DNA of 64,000 bases from assembly GCF_024347195.1 (NCBI RefSeq), contig NZ_AP025281.1, positions 558,001 through 622,000 on the forward strand, given 5' to 3'. A program made the position numbers and the translations under genes. Positions 10,669 through 19,578 of this stretch are shown here, in pieces (the first letter of the stretch is position 1; each line of letters starts with the position of its first letter). The notes beneath the pieces are model-generated. The model was not told the origin of the DNA. It did no database searches and saw nothing but the letters and a program-made list of their open reading frames with translations. Source of the stretch: Aliamphritea hakodatensis. Its GTDB lineage: Bacteria > Pseudomonadota > Gammaproteobacteria > Pseudomonadales > Balneatricaceae.

Positions 10669-13468
10669 GGAACTGGCCGGTGTAGGAGTGCTCGGTAGCG
10701 GCAACGTCTTCCGGGGTGCCGGTCGCGATGATGTGGCCGCCTTTGGTGCCGCCTTCCGGCCCCAGGTCGACAATCCAGTCCGCGGTTTTAATCACATCCA
10801 GATTATGTTCGATGACCACAATGGTGTTGCCGTGATCCCGTAAGCGATACAGCACGTTCAGCAGCTGCTGAATATCATAGAAGTGCAGGCCGGTGGTCGG
10901 CTCGTCCAGAATATACAGAGTCTTGCCGGTGTCCCGTTTACTCAGTTCCTTGGCCAGTTTCACCCGCTGGGCTTCACCGCCGGAGAGAGTAGTAGCAGCC
11001 TGACCCAGACGGATGTAGCTCAGACCTACGTCAATCAGAGTTTGCAGGCGGCGGGCCAGTGCCGGAATTGCATCGAAGAATTCACGGCCGTCTTCAACGG
11101 TCATTTCCAGTACTTCGTCGATGCTCTTACCCTTGTATTTCACTTCAAGTGTTTCGCGGTTATAGCGTTTGCCTTTACAGACGTCGCAGGGCACGTATAC
11201 GTCCGGCAAGAAGTGCATTTCTACCTTGATGACCCCGTCACCCTGACAGGCTTCACAGCGGCCGCCTTTGACGTTGAAGCTGAAGCGGCCGGGCTTGTAA
11301 CCCCGTGCACGGGCTTCCTGGGTGCCGGCAAACAGTTCCCGGATCGGAGTGAAAATGCCGGTGTAGGTTGCCGGGTTTGAGCGCGGTGTTCGGCCAATCG
11401 GACTCTGGTCAATATCGATGACCTTATCCATCTGTTTCAGGCCGTCAATCTCCTGATGCGGGGCGGCATCAAGGGTAGTCGCCTTGTTCAGTTCGGTGGC
11501 TGCCAGCGGATAAAGCGTGCCGTTGATCAGGGTGGATTTACCGGAGCCGGAGACCCCTGTTACACAGGTTAACAGACCCAGCGGAATCTCCAGATTCACC
11601 TTGTTAAGGTTGTTACCGGTAGCCCCCAGAAGTTTCAGCCAGCGGCCATCCGGTGTGTTGCGCTTGCTGGGTATTTCAATTTTACGGCGGCCGGAAATGT
11701 AGTCGCCGGTAATGGAGTTCACGTTATCCATTACCTGCTGTGGCGTACCCTGAGCGATGATTTCACCGCCGTGTACCCCGGCTCCCGGGCCCACGTCGAT
11801 AACATGATCCGCCAGACGGATAGCGTCTTCATCGTGTTCCACTACGATGACGGTATTACCCAGATCCCGCAGATGAACCAGAGTCTTCAGCAGGCGGTCG
11901 TTATCCCGCTGGTGCAAGCCGATTGAGGGTTCATCCAGAATGTACATTACGCCGACGAGGCCGGCACCGATCTGGCTGGCCAGACGGATTCGCTGGGCTT
12001 CGCCGCCGGACAGGGTTTCGGCGCTGCGTTCCAGTGACAGGTAGTCCAGACCCACGTTGACCAGAAAGGCCAGCCGCAGGCGGATTTCCTTGACGATCTT
12101 GTCGGCGATTTCACCGCGTTTGCCACTTAGCTTGAGGGTTTCAAAGTAGTCATAGCAGTCACCGATGGCCATCTCAACGATTTCTGGCAGGGTCTCGGTG
12201 GCAATGAATACATGGCGGGCATCGCGGCGCAGACGGCTGCCGTCACAGGACGGGCAGGACTGCATATTGATGTATTTGGACAGGTCTTCACGGACCATTT
12301 CTGATTCGGTTTCCCGGTAACGGCGTTCCAGGTTGTTCAGTACCCCTTCAAACGGGTGGGATTTGCTGATGGAATCGCCCCGGTCATTCAGGTACTTAAA
12401 GGCAATATTGTCTTTACCGCTGCCCTGCAGAATGACCTTTTGCTGCTTGGCGCTAAGCTCGCCAAACGGGGTGTTGATGTCAAAATCGTAATGGGCGGCA
12501 ACGGCTTTTAACTGCTGGAAGTAATACAGTGCCCGGCGGTCCCAGCCCCGGATTGCCCCTTCAGAAAGTGTCAGGCTTGAATCGCTGACGACTTTTTTCG
12601 GGTCAAAGAACTGTTTTACACCCAGGCCGTCACAGGAAGAACAGGCCCCGTGAGGGTTGTTGAATGAGAACATCCGCGGTTCAAGTTCCTGGATGCTGTG
12701 GCCACATTTCGGACAAGCAAAACGGGCTGAGAACACCATGTCTTCCCCATCGCCGTCCATGTAGCAAACGGTGGCAATGCCATCGGTCAGGTTCAGTGCG
12801 GTTTCGAATGATTCCGCCAGACGGGCCTGTAAATCCGGGCGGACTTTAAACCGGTCAACCACGGCTTCAATGTCGTGTTTCTTGTTTTTGTCCAGTTCCG
12901 GCGCGCTGTCGATATCAACCACAATACCATTGATACGGGCACGGACAAACCCCTGGGTTTTCAACTCGCTTATGGTGTGTAAGTGCTCACCTTTGCGGCC
13001 CTGAACAATGGGGGCCAGTAACATCAGCTTGCTGCCTTCCGGCAAGGCTAATACCTGATCAACCATCTGGCTGACAGTTTGGGCGGCAAGTGGCAGGTCG
13101 TGGTCCGGGCAGCGGGGCTCACCGGCACGGGCAAACAGCAAACGCAGGTAATCATAAATCTCAGTAATGGTGCCCACGGTAGAACGGGGGTTATGAGAAG
13201 TAGACTTCTGCTCGATGGAGATTGCCGGTGACAGGCCTTCGATGTGATCGACATCGGGCTTTTCCATGACCGACAGGAATTGCCGGGCATAGGTCGACAG
13301 CGATTCAACATAACGGCGCTGGCCTTCTGCATAGAGGGTGTCAAATGCCAGCGATGACTTGCCTGACCCGGAAAGCCCGGTGATAACAACCAGCTTATCG
13401 CGGGGAATTTCCAGATCGATATTCTTAAGATTGTGGGTACGGGCCCCGCGAACCAGGATTTGTTCCAT
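10646..13468 (-). CDS. uvrA: Excinuclease ABC subunit A (UvrA)
   Basis: UvrA is the damage-sensing ATPase of nucleotide excision repair, acting as a dimer with UvrB. The 940-residue product equals the usual length. It has two ABC ATPase modules with Walker A motifs GLSGSGKSS and GVSGSGKST, two LSGGEAQR signatures, and zinc-binding cysteine pairs (CPKC/CSSC and CEAC/CDVC). The ATG at 13468 gives the canonical MEQILVRGARTHNLKNI start; an 11-residue upstream extension is rejected. It is divergent from ssb, with a LexA box between them. Confidence 0.98.
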   Translation of the reverse strand: MEQILVRGARTHNLKNIDLEIPRDKLVVITGLSGSGKSSLAFDTLYAEGQRRYVESLSTYARQFLSVMEKPDVDHIEGLSPAISIEQKSTSHNPRSTVGTITEIYDYLRLLFARAGEPRCPDHDLPLAAQTVSQMVDQVLALPEGSKLMLLAPIVQGRKGEHLHTISELKTQGFVRARINGIVVDIDSAPELDKNKKHDIEAVVDRFKVRPDLQARLAESFETALNLTDGIATVCYMDGDGEDMVFSARFACPKCGHSIQELEPRMFSFNNPHGACSSCDGLGVKQFFDPKKVVSDSSLTLSEGAIRGWDRRALYYFQQLKAVAAHYDFDINTPFGELSAKQQKVILQGSGKDNIAFKYLNDRGDSISKSHPFEGVLNNLERRYRETESEMVREDLSKYINMQSCPSCDGSRLRRDARHVFIATETLPEIVEMAIGDCYDYFETLKLSGKRGEIADKIVKEIRLRLAFLVNVGLDYLSLERSAETLSGGEAQRIRLASQIGAGLVGVMYILDEPSIGLHQRDNDRLLKTLVHLRDLGNTVIVVEHDEDAIRLADHVIDVGPGAGVHGGEIIAQGTPQQVMDNVNSITGDYISGRRKIEIPSKRNTPDGRWLKLLGATGNNLNKVNLEIPLGLLTCVTGVSGSGKSTLINGTLYPLAATELNKATTLDAAPHQEIDGLKQMDKVIDIDQSPIGRTPRSNPATYTGIFTPIRELFAGTQEARARGYKPGRFSFNVKGGRCEACQGDGVIKVEMHFLPDVYVPCDVCKGKRYNRETLEVKYKGKSIDEVLEMTVEDGREFFDAIPALARRLQTLIDVGLSYIRLGQAATTLSGGEAQRVKLAKELSKRDTGKTLYILDEPTTGLHFYDIQQLLNVLYRLRDHGNTIVVIEHNLDVIKTADWIVDLGPEGGTKGGHIIATGTPEDVAATEHSYTGQFLKPLLER

Positions 13469-13539
13469 CAGTATGTCCGACTTGTGCGCAAAAGGAGTCA
13501 ATTATAGAGGCAGATGCTATATAAAAGCACCCTAAAAAG

Positions 13540-13555
13540 CTGTTTATTTATACAG
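13540..13555. promoter_or_regulatory. LexA (SOS) box between uvrA and ssb
   Basis: CTGT-N8-ACAG with an AT-only spacer is an exact match to the gammaproteobacterial LexA consensus. It lies 72 bases upstream of the uvrA start and 137 bases upstream of the ssb start. The same arrangement controls uvrA and ssb in enterics, so DNA-damage induction of uvrA, and possibly ssb, is expected. Confidence 0.88.
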
Positions 13556-13691
13556 ATAATTGATGAGTGTTCAGAGGGGTAAATATGCTATGCTTGGCGC
13601 CAGGAAAATGAATCGGCCACCGTCCGGGGCCGAACCAAGATCAACAGATGTAATATAGCCCCGCAGGACGCTGGGGGGAGTGGAGAATTCA

Positions 13692-14270
13692 ATGGCACGC
13701 GGTATTAACAAAGTCATTCTGATTGGTAACCTGGGTAATGACCCGGATACTAAGTACATGCCCAGCGGCAACGCGGTTACCAACATTACTGTAGCGACGT
13801 CTGAAAGCTGGAAAGATAAGCAGACAGGTCAGCAGCAGGAGCGTACCGAATGGCACCGTGTGGTGTTCTTTAACCGTCTGGCAGAAATTGCCGGTGAATA
13901 CCTGCGTAAAGGTTCTAAAGTGTATCTGGAAGGTTCACTGCGGACCCGGAAATGGCAGGATCAGAGCGGTCAGGACCGTTACACCACCGAAATCGTTGCC
14001 AGCGAAATGCAGATGCTGGATGGCCGTGGCGACAATAATGGCGGTTATCAGCAGCAGGGTGGCTATCAGCAGCAGGCGCCACAGCAGCAACAGGCACCGC
14101 AACAGCAATATCAGCAACCGCCTCAGCAGCAGGCCCCGCAACAGCAGTATCAGCAACCCCCTCAGCAACAGGCGCCTCAGCAGCAATACCAGAAGCCGCC
14201 TCAGCAGCAGGCTCCGGCCCCGCAGCCTGCACCGGGCATGGATGATTTCGACGACGACATCCCGTTCTGA
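13692..14270 (+). CDS. ssb: Single-stranded DNA-binding protein SSB
   Basis: SSB coats single-stranded DNA during replication and repair as a tetramer. The 192-residue protein has an N-terminal OB fold (about 1-110, starting MARGINKVILIGNLG). The linker is strongly glutamine/proline-rich (about 118-178), with roughly 13-residue repeats based on PQQQAPQQQYQQP. It ends with the acidic tip DDFDDDIPF that binds partner proteins. The ATG at 13692 gives the canonical N-terminus; a GTG at 13680 is rejected. The gene is divergent from uvrA. Confidence 0.97.
   Translation: MARGINKVILIGNLGNDPDTKYMPSGNAVTNITVATSESWKDKQTGQQQERTEWHRVVFFNRLAEIAGEYLRKGSKVYLEGSLRTRKWQDQSGQDRYTTEIVASEMQMLDGRGDNNGGYQQQGGYQQQAPQQQQAPQQQYQQPPQQQAPQQQYQQPPQQQAPQQQYQKPPQQQAPAPQPAPGMDDFDDDIPF
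14052..14223 (+). repeat. In-gene tandem repeat coding the SSB Gln/Pro linker
   Basis: Roughly 39-base imperfect units rich in CAGCAG and CCGCCTCAG encode three consecutive PQQQAPQQQYQ(Q/K)P blocks, with shorter degenerate copies before them. This is a likely site of length variation by replication slippage, since in-frame gain or loss would only change the linker length. Confidence 0.75.
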
Positions 14271-14303
14271 TCCATTGTTTCTGTTGTGAGGTAATAGTCA
14301 GTT

Positions 14304-15236
14304 ATGCTGAAGGCGTTTATATCCCAGCCAGCTAAATTGCTCATTATTGGTGCCGACAGCCAGATCGGGTATTTCCTGAATCTGGCTGCCCAGGCCGATG
14401 CATTTTATATTCCGGTACCCTTCAGTGACGCAGAGCTGGATATCAACGACCGTCAGGCACTGGAGCAGCGGCTTGATGAAGTTCAGCCTGACTATGTGAT
14501 CAACACCTCCGGTTATAACGACGTGGATCAGGCAGAGCGTGATCCTGATGAGTGTTACCGGCGCAATACCAAAGCGGTTGAAACCCTGGCGGCCTGCTGT
14601 GCTGCCCGGGATATCGCCGTGCTGCATTTATCATCGGACTATGTGTTTGATGGCCATTATGCCAGCGGTTATGCGGAATCCGATGAAGCCAAACCTCTGG
14701 GAGTGTATGGCGACAGTAAGTGGCGCGGTGAAGAAGCCTTGCGTCAGCAACTGGAACGGCATCTGATTTTGCGGGTTAGCTGGGTATTCAGCCCGGTTGG
14801 CGATAACTATATGCAGCGGGCGTTGCGTCAGGCACGGCAACAGGATGTGATAGACGCTGCGGATGACCGCCGTGGCTGTCCCACCTCTGCTGCGGATATC
14901 GCGCGGGTGATTGTTGCCATGCTTAAGCAGGTGCATAACGGTGCAGATGCCTGGGGTACTTATCATTATTGCGGCGCTGAAGTGACTTCCCGTTACGGAT
15001 TCAGTGAAGCGGTGCTGGCAGCAGCCGGTCAGTATGAAGAATTTCGTGCGCAGGAAATCCGGGCGGTACCGTCAAAGGATTACGGCACGGATACCGAGCG
15101 GCCGGCATCTTCCGTACTGGTCTGTAAGAAGTTGCTGAACGCATTTGGCATTCGGCAGATTCCGTGGCGGCATGAGCTGATCAATGTGGTTAAAACCCTG
15201 TATCAGCCGGTGGTTGAACAGGATATCCGGCCTTAA
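14304..15236 (+). CDS. RmlD-like NAD(P)-dependent sugar-nucleotide reductase
   Basis: An extended short-chain dehydrogenase of the dTDP-4-dehydrorhamnose reductase (RmlD) family, 310 residues. It has the Rossmann motif GADSQIGYFL near the N-terminus, the INTSGYNDVDQAERD segment typical of RmlD, and the catalytic YGDSK. GTYHYCG near residue 220 is also family-like. No rmlA, rmlB or rmlC lies nearby, so a dedicated rhamnose role is not supported; many such standalone proteins have unknown substrates. A GAGG-like ribosome site precedes the ATG. It follows ssb by 33 bases. Confidence 0.82.
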   Translation: MLKAFISQPAKLLIIGADSQIGYFLNLAAQADAFYIPVPFSDAELDINDRQALEQRLDEVQPDYVINTSGYNDVDQAERDPDECYRRNTKAVETLAACCAARDIAVLHLSSDYVFDGHYASGYAESDEAKPLGVYGDSKWRGEEALRQQLERHLILRVSWVFSPVGDNYMQRALRQARQQDVIDAADDRRGCPTSAADIARVIVAMLKQVHNGADAWGTYHYCGAEVTSRYGFSEAVLAAAGQYEEFRAQEIRAVPSKDYGTDTERPASSVLVCKKLLNAFGIRQIPWRHELINVVKTLYQPVVEQDIRP

Positions 15237-15244
15237 AGGTTGTC

Positions 15245-15266
15245 AGCAGCTCCGGCTGGAGCTGCT
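15245..15266. terminator. Hairpin between convergent genes
   Basis: A perfect nine-base-pair stem (AGCAGCTCC / GGAGCTGCT) with a four-base loop lies just after the RmlD-like gene and before the end of the SirB2-like gene. It lacks a clear T-tract on either side, so it may aid termination or mRNA stability and is not a textbook intrinsic terminator. Confidence 0.45.
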
Positions 15267-15290
15267 CATCAGGTAAGTCAGAACAATGGC

Positions 15291-15665
15291 TTACCAGGGG
15301 AAAGGCATGTGGCTGCGTGCCACGGCAAAGATATACCCCCAGCAAGCCAGTGCCAGTAGCAGCGCTACGGTGCGTACCGCTTTGGTTTTACCGCGTTTCA
15401 GTGCTACTGTTCCCAGTACGATATAAGCAACCAGAGCACCCAGTTTAGCCGTTAGCCAGGCATCGGTGAACGGATACTGGCTGAGTGTGATCGTCAGGCC
15501 AACCGCCGTCACCAGCAGTAAAGTATCGATGATGTGCGGTGCAATTTTCACCCAGCGACGCTGTAGCAGGCGGTTATCAGTCAGCATCCAGAAGCCGCGA
15601 ATCGCGAATGAAATCAGGGTTAGCATGGCACAGGTCATGTGCAGATGTTTTAATAGCATGTACAT
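15291..15665 (-). CDS. SirB2-like small membrane protein
   Basis: A 124-residue integral membrane protein with about four hydrophobic helices. It resembles the SirB family in its N-terminal KHLHMTCAMLTLISF, RGFWM and IAPHIIDTLLLVTA segments. The molecular role of this family is not established. Two in-frame ATG codons lie close together (15665 and 15659) with no decisive ribosome site. It is convergent with the RmlD-like gene and divergent from moaA. Confidence 0.78.
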   Translation of the reverse strand: MYMLLKHLHMTCAMLTLISFAIRGFWMLTDNRLLQRRWVKIAPHIIDTLLLVTAVGLTITLSQYPFTDAWLTAKLGALVAYIVLGTVALKRGKTKAVRTVALLLALACWGYIFAVARSHMPFPW

Positions 15666-15751
15666 AGGTCTGTTTGACTCTTAGAATAAGCAGCTCTATA
15701 TATGGCGTTATGGTATGAGTTTTAGCGCTATATAGAGGTATAATCGGGTTT

Positions 15752-15807
15752 GTGAGTAATGCTTCGCTTCTTTGACGAAGGCGGTCCATTCTCACTGATT
15801 TACTCAC
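15752..15807 (+). promoter_or_regulatory. Structured leader upstream of moaA
   Basis: An eight-base-pair inverted repeat (GTGAGTAA at 15752-15759, TTACTCAC at 15800-15807) encloses a second hairpin (CTTCG 15762-15766, CGAAG 15776-15780). It ends 27 bases before the moaA ATG. The nested structure suggests a regulated 5' leader. It could not be matched to the known Moco RNA motif by eye, so no riboswitch is claimed. Confidence 0.45.
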
Positions 15808-15834
15808 CAGAAGCCAGTATGGCGGATTGCAGTT

Positions 15835-16839
15835 ATGACAGAATCGACATCTTCTCAGCCAGTTTTAATCGATAAGTTCGGCCGCCGGGTCGAGTATGTG
15901 CGTCTGTCGGTGACTGATCGCTGTGATTTCCGTTGTGTTTACTGCATGTCTGAAGAGATGGAGTTTCTGCCCCGTGAGCAGGTTCTGTCACTGGAAGAAA
16001 TCTATAATCTGGCGAAAAGTTTTACTGATCTGGGGGTCAATAAGTTGCGTCTGACCGGCGGAGAGCCGCTGGTGCGTAAAGGTGTTCTGGGGTTGATTGA
16101 AAAAATGGGTCAATTGCCGGCTGAGTTGTTGATCACCACCAACGGTTCTCAGTTGCCGAAAATGGCGAAAGACCTGAAGCGTTTTGGCGTGGATCGTCTG
16201 AATATCAGCCTGGACAGCCTGCAGCGGGATAAATTTCAGCGTCTGACCCGCAGTGACCGTTTGCATCAGGTGCTGGCGGGCATTGATGCGGCCTGTGAAG
16301 CCGGGTTTAACGGCATTAAGCTCAATGCCGTGGTGCTCAAAGGGCGTAACGATGATGAGGTGGTCGATCTGGTGGAGTTTGCCCGTGACCGGGAAATCGA
16401 TATCACCTTTATCGAAGAGATGCCGCTGGGGGCAATTACTGAGCACGACCGTGCTGAGTCATACTGTTCCAGCGACGAAATTCTGGAAATGCTGAACCAG
16501 GAATATGATCTGCTTTCCAGTACTGAAAAAACCGGCGGGCCTTCCAAATATTACCGGATGAGCGACAGCCGCAGTAAGATTGGTTTTATTTCACCCCACA
16601 GTCATAACTTCTGCGGCGAATGTAACCGGGTACGGGTAACCGTTGAAGGGCGTTTGTTACTGTGTCTGGGGAACGAGCACTCGATGGATCTGCGGGAAGT
16701 AATGCGCAGTCATCCGGGTGATAACGAACTCCTTAAGCAGAAGCTGATTGAGTCGATGGATCTGAAGCCGGAACGGCATTATTTTGATCTTGAAGCTGAG
16801 CCGCAGATCGTCCGTTTCATGAATATGACCGGCGGCTGA
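15835..16839 (+). CDS. moaA: GTP 3',8-cyclase MoaA
   Basis: A radical-SAM enzyme that rearranges GTP in the first step of molybdenum cofactor synthesis, working with MoaC. The 334-residue protein has the N-terminal cluster motif CDFRCVYC, the SAM-binding LTGGEPL, the C-terminal cluster cysteines in NFCGECNRVR and LLLCLG, and the functional Gly-Gly C-terminus. Length is normal. It stands alone here, with moaC 2.7 kb downstream; moaB, moaD and moaE are not in the window. The last bases abut the convergent Lrp-family gene. Confidence 0.97.
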   Translation: MTESTSSQPVLIDKFGRRVEYVRLSVTDRCDFRCVYCMSEEMEFLPREQVLSLEEIYNLAKSFTDLGVNKLRLTGGEPLVRKGVLGLIEKMGQLPAELLITTNGSQLPKMAKDLKRFGVDRLNISLDSLQRDKFQRLTRSDRLHQVLAGIDAACEAGFNGIKLNAVVLKGRNDDEVVDLVEFARDREIDITFIEEMPLGAITEHDRAESYCSSDEILEMLNQEYDLLSSTEKTGGPSKYYRMSDSRSKIGFISPHSHNFCGECNRVRVTVEGRLLLCLGNEHSMDLREVMRSHPGDNELLKQKLIESMDLKPERHYFDLEAEPQIVRFMNMTGG

Positions 16840-16840
16840 T

Positions 16841-17308
16841 TCAGCCGCGTACCAGTGCCGGAAGTCGTCGCGGTACCGGGCTTTTCTTTACAATTGCACT
16901 GCTGGTTTCGGCCAGTTCCACAATATGGTTGAGCTGTTCGTCCAGGTCGCTGATCGAACGTAATACCAGACGAATAATAAAACAGTCTTCACCGGTTACT
17001 TTGTCGCACTCAATGCAGGCGGGCATGGCGGTCAGGCGCTTTTCCAACTGATGTAGCTGTCCGGGCAGGGGTTTTACCCTGACGAGAGATGTCAGCGTAA
17101 AGCCAAGCTTTTCCAGATTAACCTCGATGGTGTAACGGCTGATCACGCCGTGTTCTTCCAGTCTTTTTATGCGTTCAGTGATGCTGGGTGCAGACATGCC
17201 GATCTGGCTGGCCAGTGCGCTGACCGGCAGGCGGGCATTCTCTGCAAGGATGCTGATAATTTCAATATCGATACCATCAGGTGTGAATGTCTTTGAAGAT
17301 GAAGGCAT
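16841..17308 (-). CDS. Lrp/AsnC-family transcriptional regulator
   Basis: A 155-residue regulator with an N-terminal winged helix (about 12-70, including LASQIGMSAPSITERIKRLEEHGVI, of which SAPSITERI is the recognition part). A C-terminal RAM-type ligand domain follows (about 75-145), with the family segment ECDKVTGEDCFIIRL. It is divergent from an EamA transporter gene, a frequent pairing in which the Lrp-like protein controls export of an amino acid or related metabolite. That role is inferred from position. Confidence 0.88.
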   Translation of the reverse strand: MPSSSKTFTPDGIDIEIISILAENARLPVSALASQIGMSAPSITERIKRLEEHGVISRYTIEVNLEKLGFTLTSLVRVKPLPGQLHQLEKRLTAMPACIECDKVTGEDCFIIRLVLRSISDLDEQLNHIVELAETSSAIVKKSPVPRRLPALVRG

Positions 17309-17412
17309 ATCGTGGATTTGTCCGTTAAAAATAAGGTTATGGGCTGATTTTGCCTGTGTTTATTTATAGATGATTTTTCTGTTGGGCGTAAACTGTTTAT
17401 TCTTTTCAGGCA

Positions 17413-18318
17413 ATGTATTGGGTGGGAGCGATGAACTTAAGCCGCAGGCAAACAGGGATTGCAGAGATGGTTCTGGCGATGGGGCTTTCCGGTACACTGG
17501 GATTCTTCGTGGTGGAGGCGGATCTGCCGGTCTGGAATATCGTTTTTTTTCGTTGTGTATTTGCACTTTTCGGGCTGGGGCTTTATTGCTGGTGGCGGGG
17601 ATTTCTCAGCCCGTGGCCGTTGCGAGGACGTAATCTGCTGTTTGCTTCGCTGGCGGGTGTGGCGCTGGTCGCTAACTGGTTGTTGCTGTTTGGGTCCTAC
17701 CGGTATGCTTCAATTTCGCTGGCGACCACTGTGTATCATACCCAGCCATTTTTTTTACTGTTACTGGCCCGGGTTCTGTTTGCGGAAACCTTCGATCTGA
17801 AAAAACTTCCCTGGTATCTGTTTGCGTTCACCGGATTGTTGCTGATTATAGAGTTTCGCTGGAGCGGGCTGGCTGATTCAGAGCAGTTGCTGGGCTTTCT
17901 AATGGCGCTGGGGGCGGCTGTGTTATATGCCCTGACGACGTTGTTAACCCGGCGGGTTGCTGATGTCCGGCCGGAAGTGATCGCGCTGTTGCATGTATTT
18001 ATTGGTGTTCTGTTGTTGTGGCCGGTACTGAATACCGCTGAGTTACCCGTGTTAGCTGAACAGTGGGGGTATCTGGCGGTGCTGGGGTTGGTGCATACCT
18101 GCATGATGTATATCTTTCTGTATTCCGCTTATCAGAAGTTGCCGGTGGCGCTGATTGCCATTCTTGCCTTTCTGTATCCGGCGATAGCCATCATGGTGGA
18201 TTATCTGGTTTATGATCAGTTGCTAAGTGTTTCTCAGTGGCTGGGTGTGACTGCAATTTTGTTGTCGGCAGCGGCGATGAATGCGAACTGGCCCTCTTTG
18301 AAGTGGCGGCAGGTCTGA
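17413..18318 (+). CDS. EamA-type drug/metabolite transporter
   Basis: A roughly 300-residue inner-membrane protein with about ten hydrophobic helices in two EamA repeats. The second repeat starts near residue 150 (LLGFLMALGAAVLYALTTLL). The YRYASISLATTVYHTQPFF segment is typical of the DMT superfamily. Substrate is unknown; export of an amino acid or small metabolite is plausible given the divergent Lrp-like regulator. The start is uncertain: ATG 17413 gives the longest form, while ATG 17431 has a GGTGGGAG sequence just before it. Confidence 0.85.
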   Translation: MYWVGAMNLSRRQTGIAEMVLAMGLSGTLGFFVVEADLPVWNIVFFRCVFALFGLGLYCWWRGFLSPWPLRGRNLLFASLAGVALVANWLLLFGSYRYASISLATTVYHTQPFFLLLLARVLFAETFDLKKLPWYLFAFTGLLLIIEFRWSGLADSEQLLGFLMALGAAVLYALTTLLTRRVADVRPEVIALLHVFIGVLLLWPVLNTAELPVLAEQWGYLAVLGLVHTCMMYIFLYSAYQKLPVALIAILAFLYPAIAIMVDYLVYDQLLSVSQWLGVTAILLSAAAMNANWPSLKWRQV

Positions 18319-18450
18319 GAGGCGGATTTTCGGGGAGTTCGGGGCATTTTATGACGAAAGGTTGGTAAAAGAAGAAAGAAATGGACTGAAATCTCTGGCG
18401 TCTCGCGGTAAAATAGACTGTTTAAGTTTGTAGTTCGCTGAGGAGCCTTA

Positions 18451-19578
18451 ATGGCCGAGTCTAACACCCCGAATGATCCGTATCAGAATATTCGTCCGTA
18501 TCATGACAGGGAAGTAAATCTTGTTCTGAATAAACTGATCCGTAACGATGAGTTTATTTCGGCAATTACCCGCTACCAGTTTCCACAGCTGGCATCCTGG
18601 CTGGGTTTTCTGCTGAAGCCAGCTATCCGTATTTTTCTGGCACAGAAAACTGATGAAGTTAAAGCCATCGCGGACTTTCAGGGTCTGGTTGCCGGTTATA
18701 TGGAAAAAATGATCAGCCGGACCACTACTCGCCTGAGCTGTTCCGGGTTTGAGAATCTCGACAGTGACGAAGCCTATCTGTTTATCTCCAATCACCGTGA
18801 TATAGCGATGGATCCTGCGTTTGTAAACTGGGTACTGCATCAGAATGACCGCAATACAGTTCGTATTGCGATTGGCGATAACCTGCTGCGTAAGCCTTAT
18901 GTATCGGACCTGATGCGTCTGAACAAAAGCTTTATTGTGAACCGTTCAGCAAAAGGCCGTGAGGTATTAACCGCGCTGGGGCAGCTGTCAGCATATATTG
19001 ATCATTCGCTGGTGCAGGACGAGCACAGTGTGTGGATTGCACAGCGTGAAGGCCGGGCGAAAGACGGCAACGATGCGACTGATCCGGCGATCCTGAAAAT
19101 GTTCTATATGTCACACCGTAAAGAGCGTTCCTTCAAAGAATTTCTGAACCGGATTAACATTGTGCCGGTTTCAATTTCATATGAGTACGATCCCTGCGAT
19201 TCTGCAAAAGCGAATGAGCTGTGTGCCAAGCAGCAGGACGGCAATTACGAGAAAGGCCAGTACGAAGACATTGAAAGCATTGTGCAGGGCATCACCGGGA
19301 ATAAAGGGCATGTCCATGTTGCTTTCGGAAACGTGATCCGGGACATGGAAACCCCGGAAGAGCTGGCAGCAGAGATTGATCGTCAGATTATTGAAAACTA
19401 TTATTTGCATCCTTCCAATTTGATTGCTGCCGGTGAAGATAACGCAGAAGCGTCATCGCAGGAACGTAATCAGTTCGAAGAGCGTTTGCAGGGGTTGGAG
19501 CCGACGGCCGCAGAGATTCTGCGTCAGATGTATGCTAACCCGGTTAAGAATAAACATACCCTGCAGGAGGGTGTATGA
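18451..19578 (+). CDS. PlsC-like glycerophosphate acyltransferase family protein
   Basis: A 375-residue cytoplasmic or peripheral membrane acyltransferase with the active-site-like block SNHRDIAMDPAF (His115, Asp117, Asp121). The spacing from His115 to Asp121 is HX5D, not the standard HX4D. A later IAQREGRAKDG segment corresponds to the glycerophosphate-binding block and replaces the usual FPEGTR-type motif. It is likely a distinct subfamily acting on lysophospholipid or a similar acceptor. An AGGAG sequence precedes the ATG. Its end overlaps moaC by four bases, so the two are co-translated. Confidence 0.78.
   Translation: MAESNTPNDPYQNIRPYHDREVNLVLNKLIRNDEFISAITRYQFPQLASWLGFLLKPAIRIFLAQKTDEVKAIADFQGLVAGYMEKMISRTTTRLSCSGFENLDSDEAYLFISNHRDIAMDPAFVNWVLHQNDRNTVRIAIGDNLLRKPYVSDLMRLNKSFIVNRSAKGREVLTALGQLSAYIDHSLVQDEHSVWIAQREGRAKDGNDATDPAILKMFYMSHRKERSFKEFLNRINIVPVSISYEYDPCDSAKANELCAKQQDGNYEKGQYEDIESIVQGITGNKGHVHVAFGNVIRDMETPEELAAEIDRQIIENYYLHPSNLIAAGEDNAEASSQERNQFEERLQGLEPTAAEILRQMYANPVKNKHTLQEGV

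Noticed and set aside
14052..14223. CRISPR-like repeated DNA in ssb
   Set aside because: The repeats are in frame, contiguous without spacers and encode the SSB linker.
15666..15834. Moco riboswitch upstream of moaA
   Set aside because: Nested hairpins are present but the conserved core of the known motif could not be identified by eye; kept only as a structured leader.
15759..15875. Possible 38-codon leader peptide overlapping the moaA start
   Set aside because: It begins inside the moaA leader hairpin and runs out of frame into moaA. No ribosome site is seen and the peptide has no run of regulatory codons.
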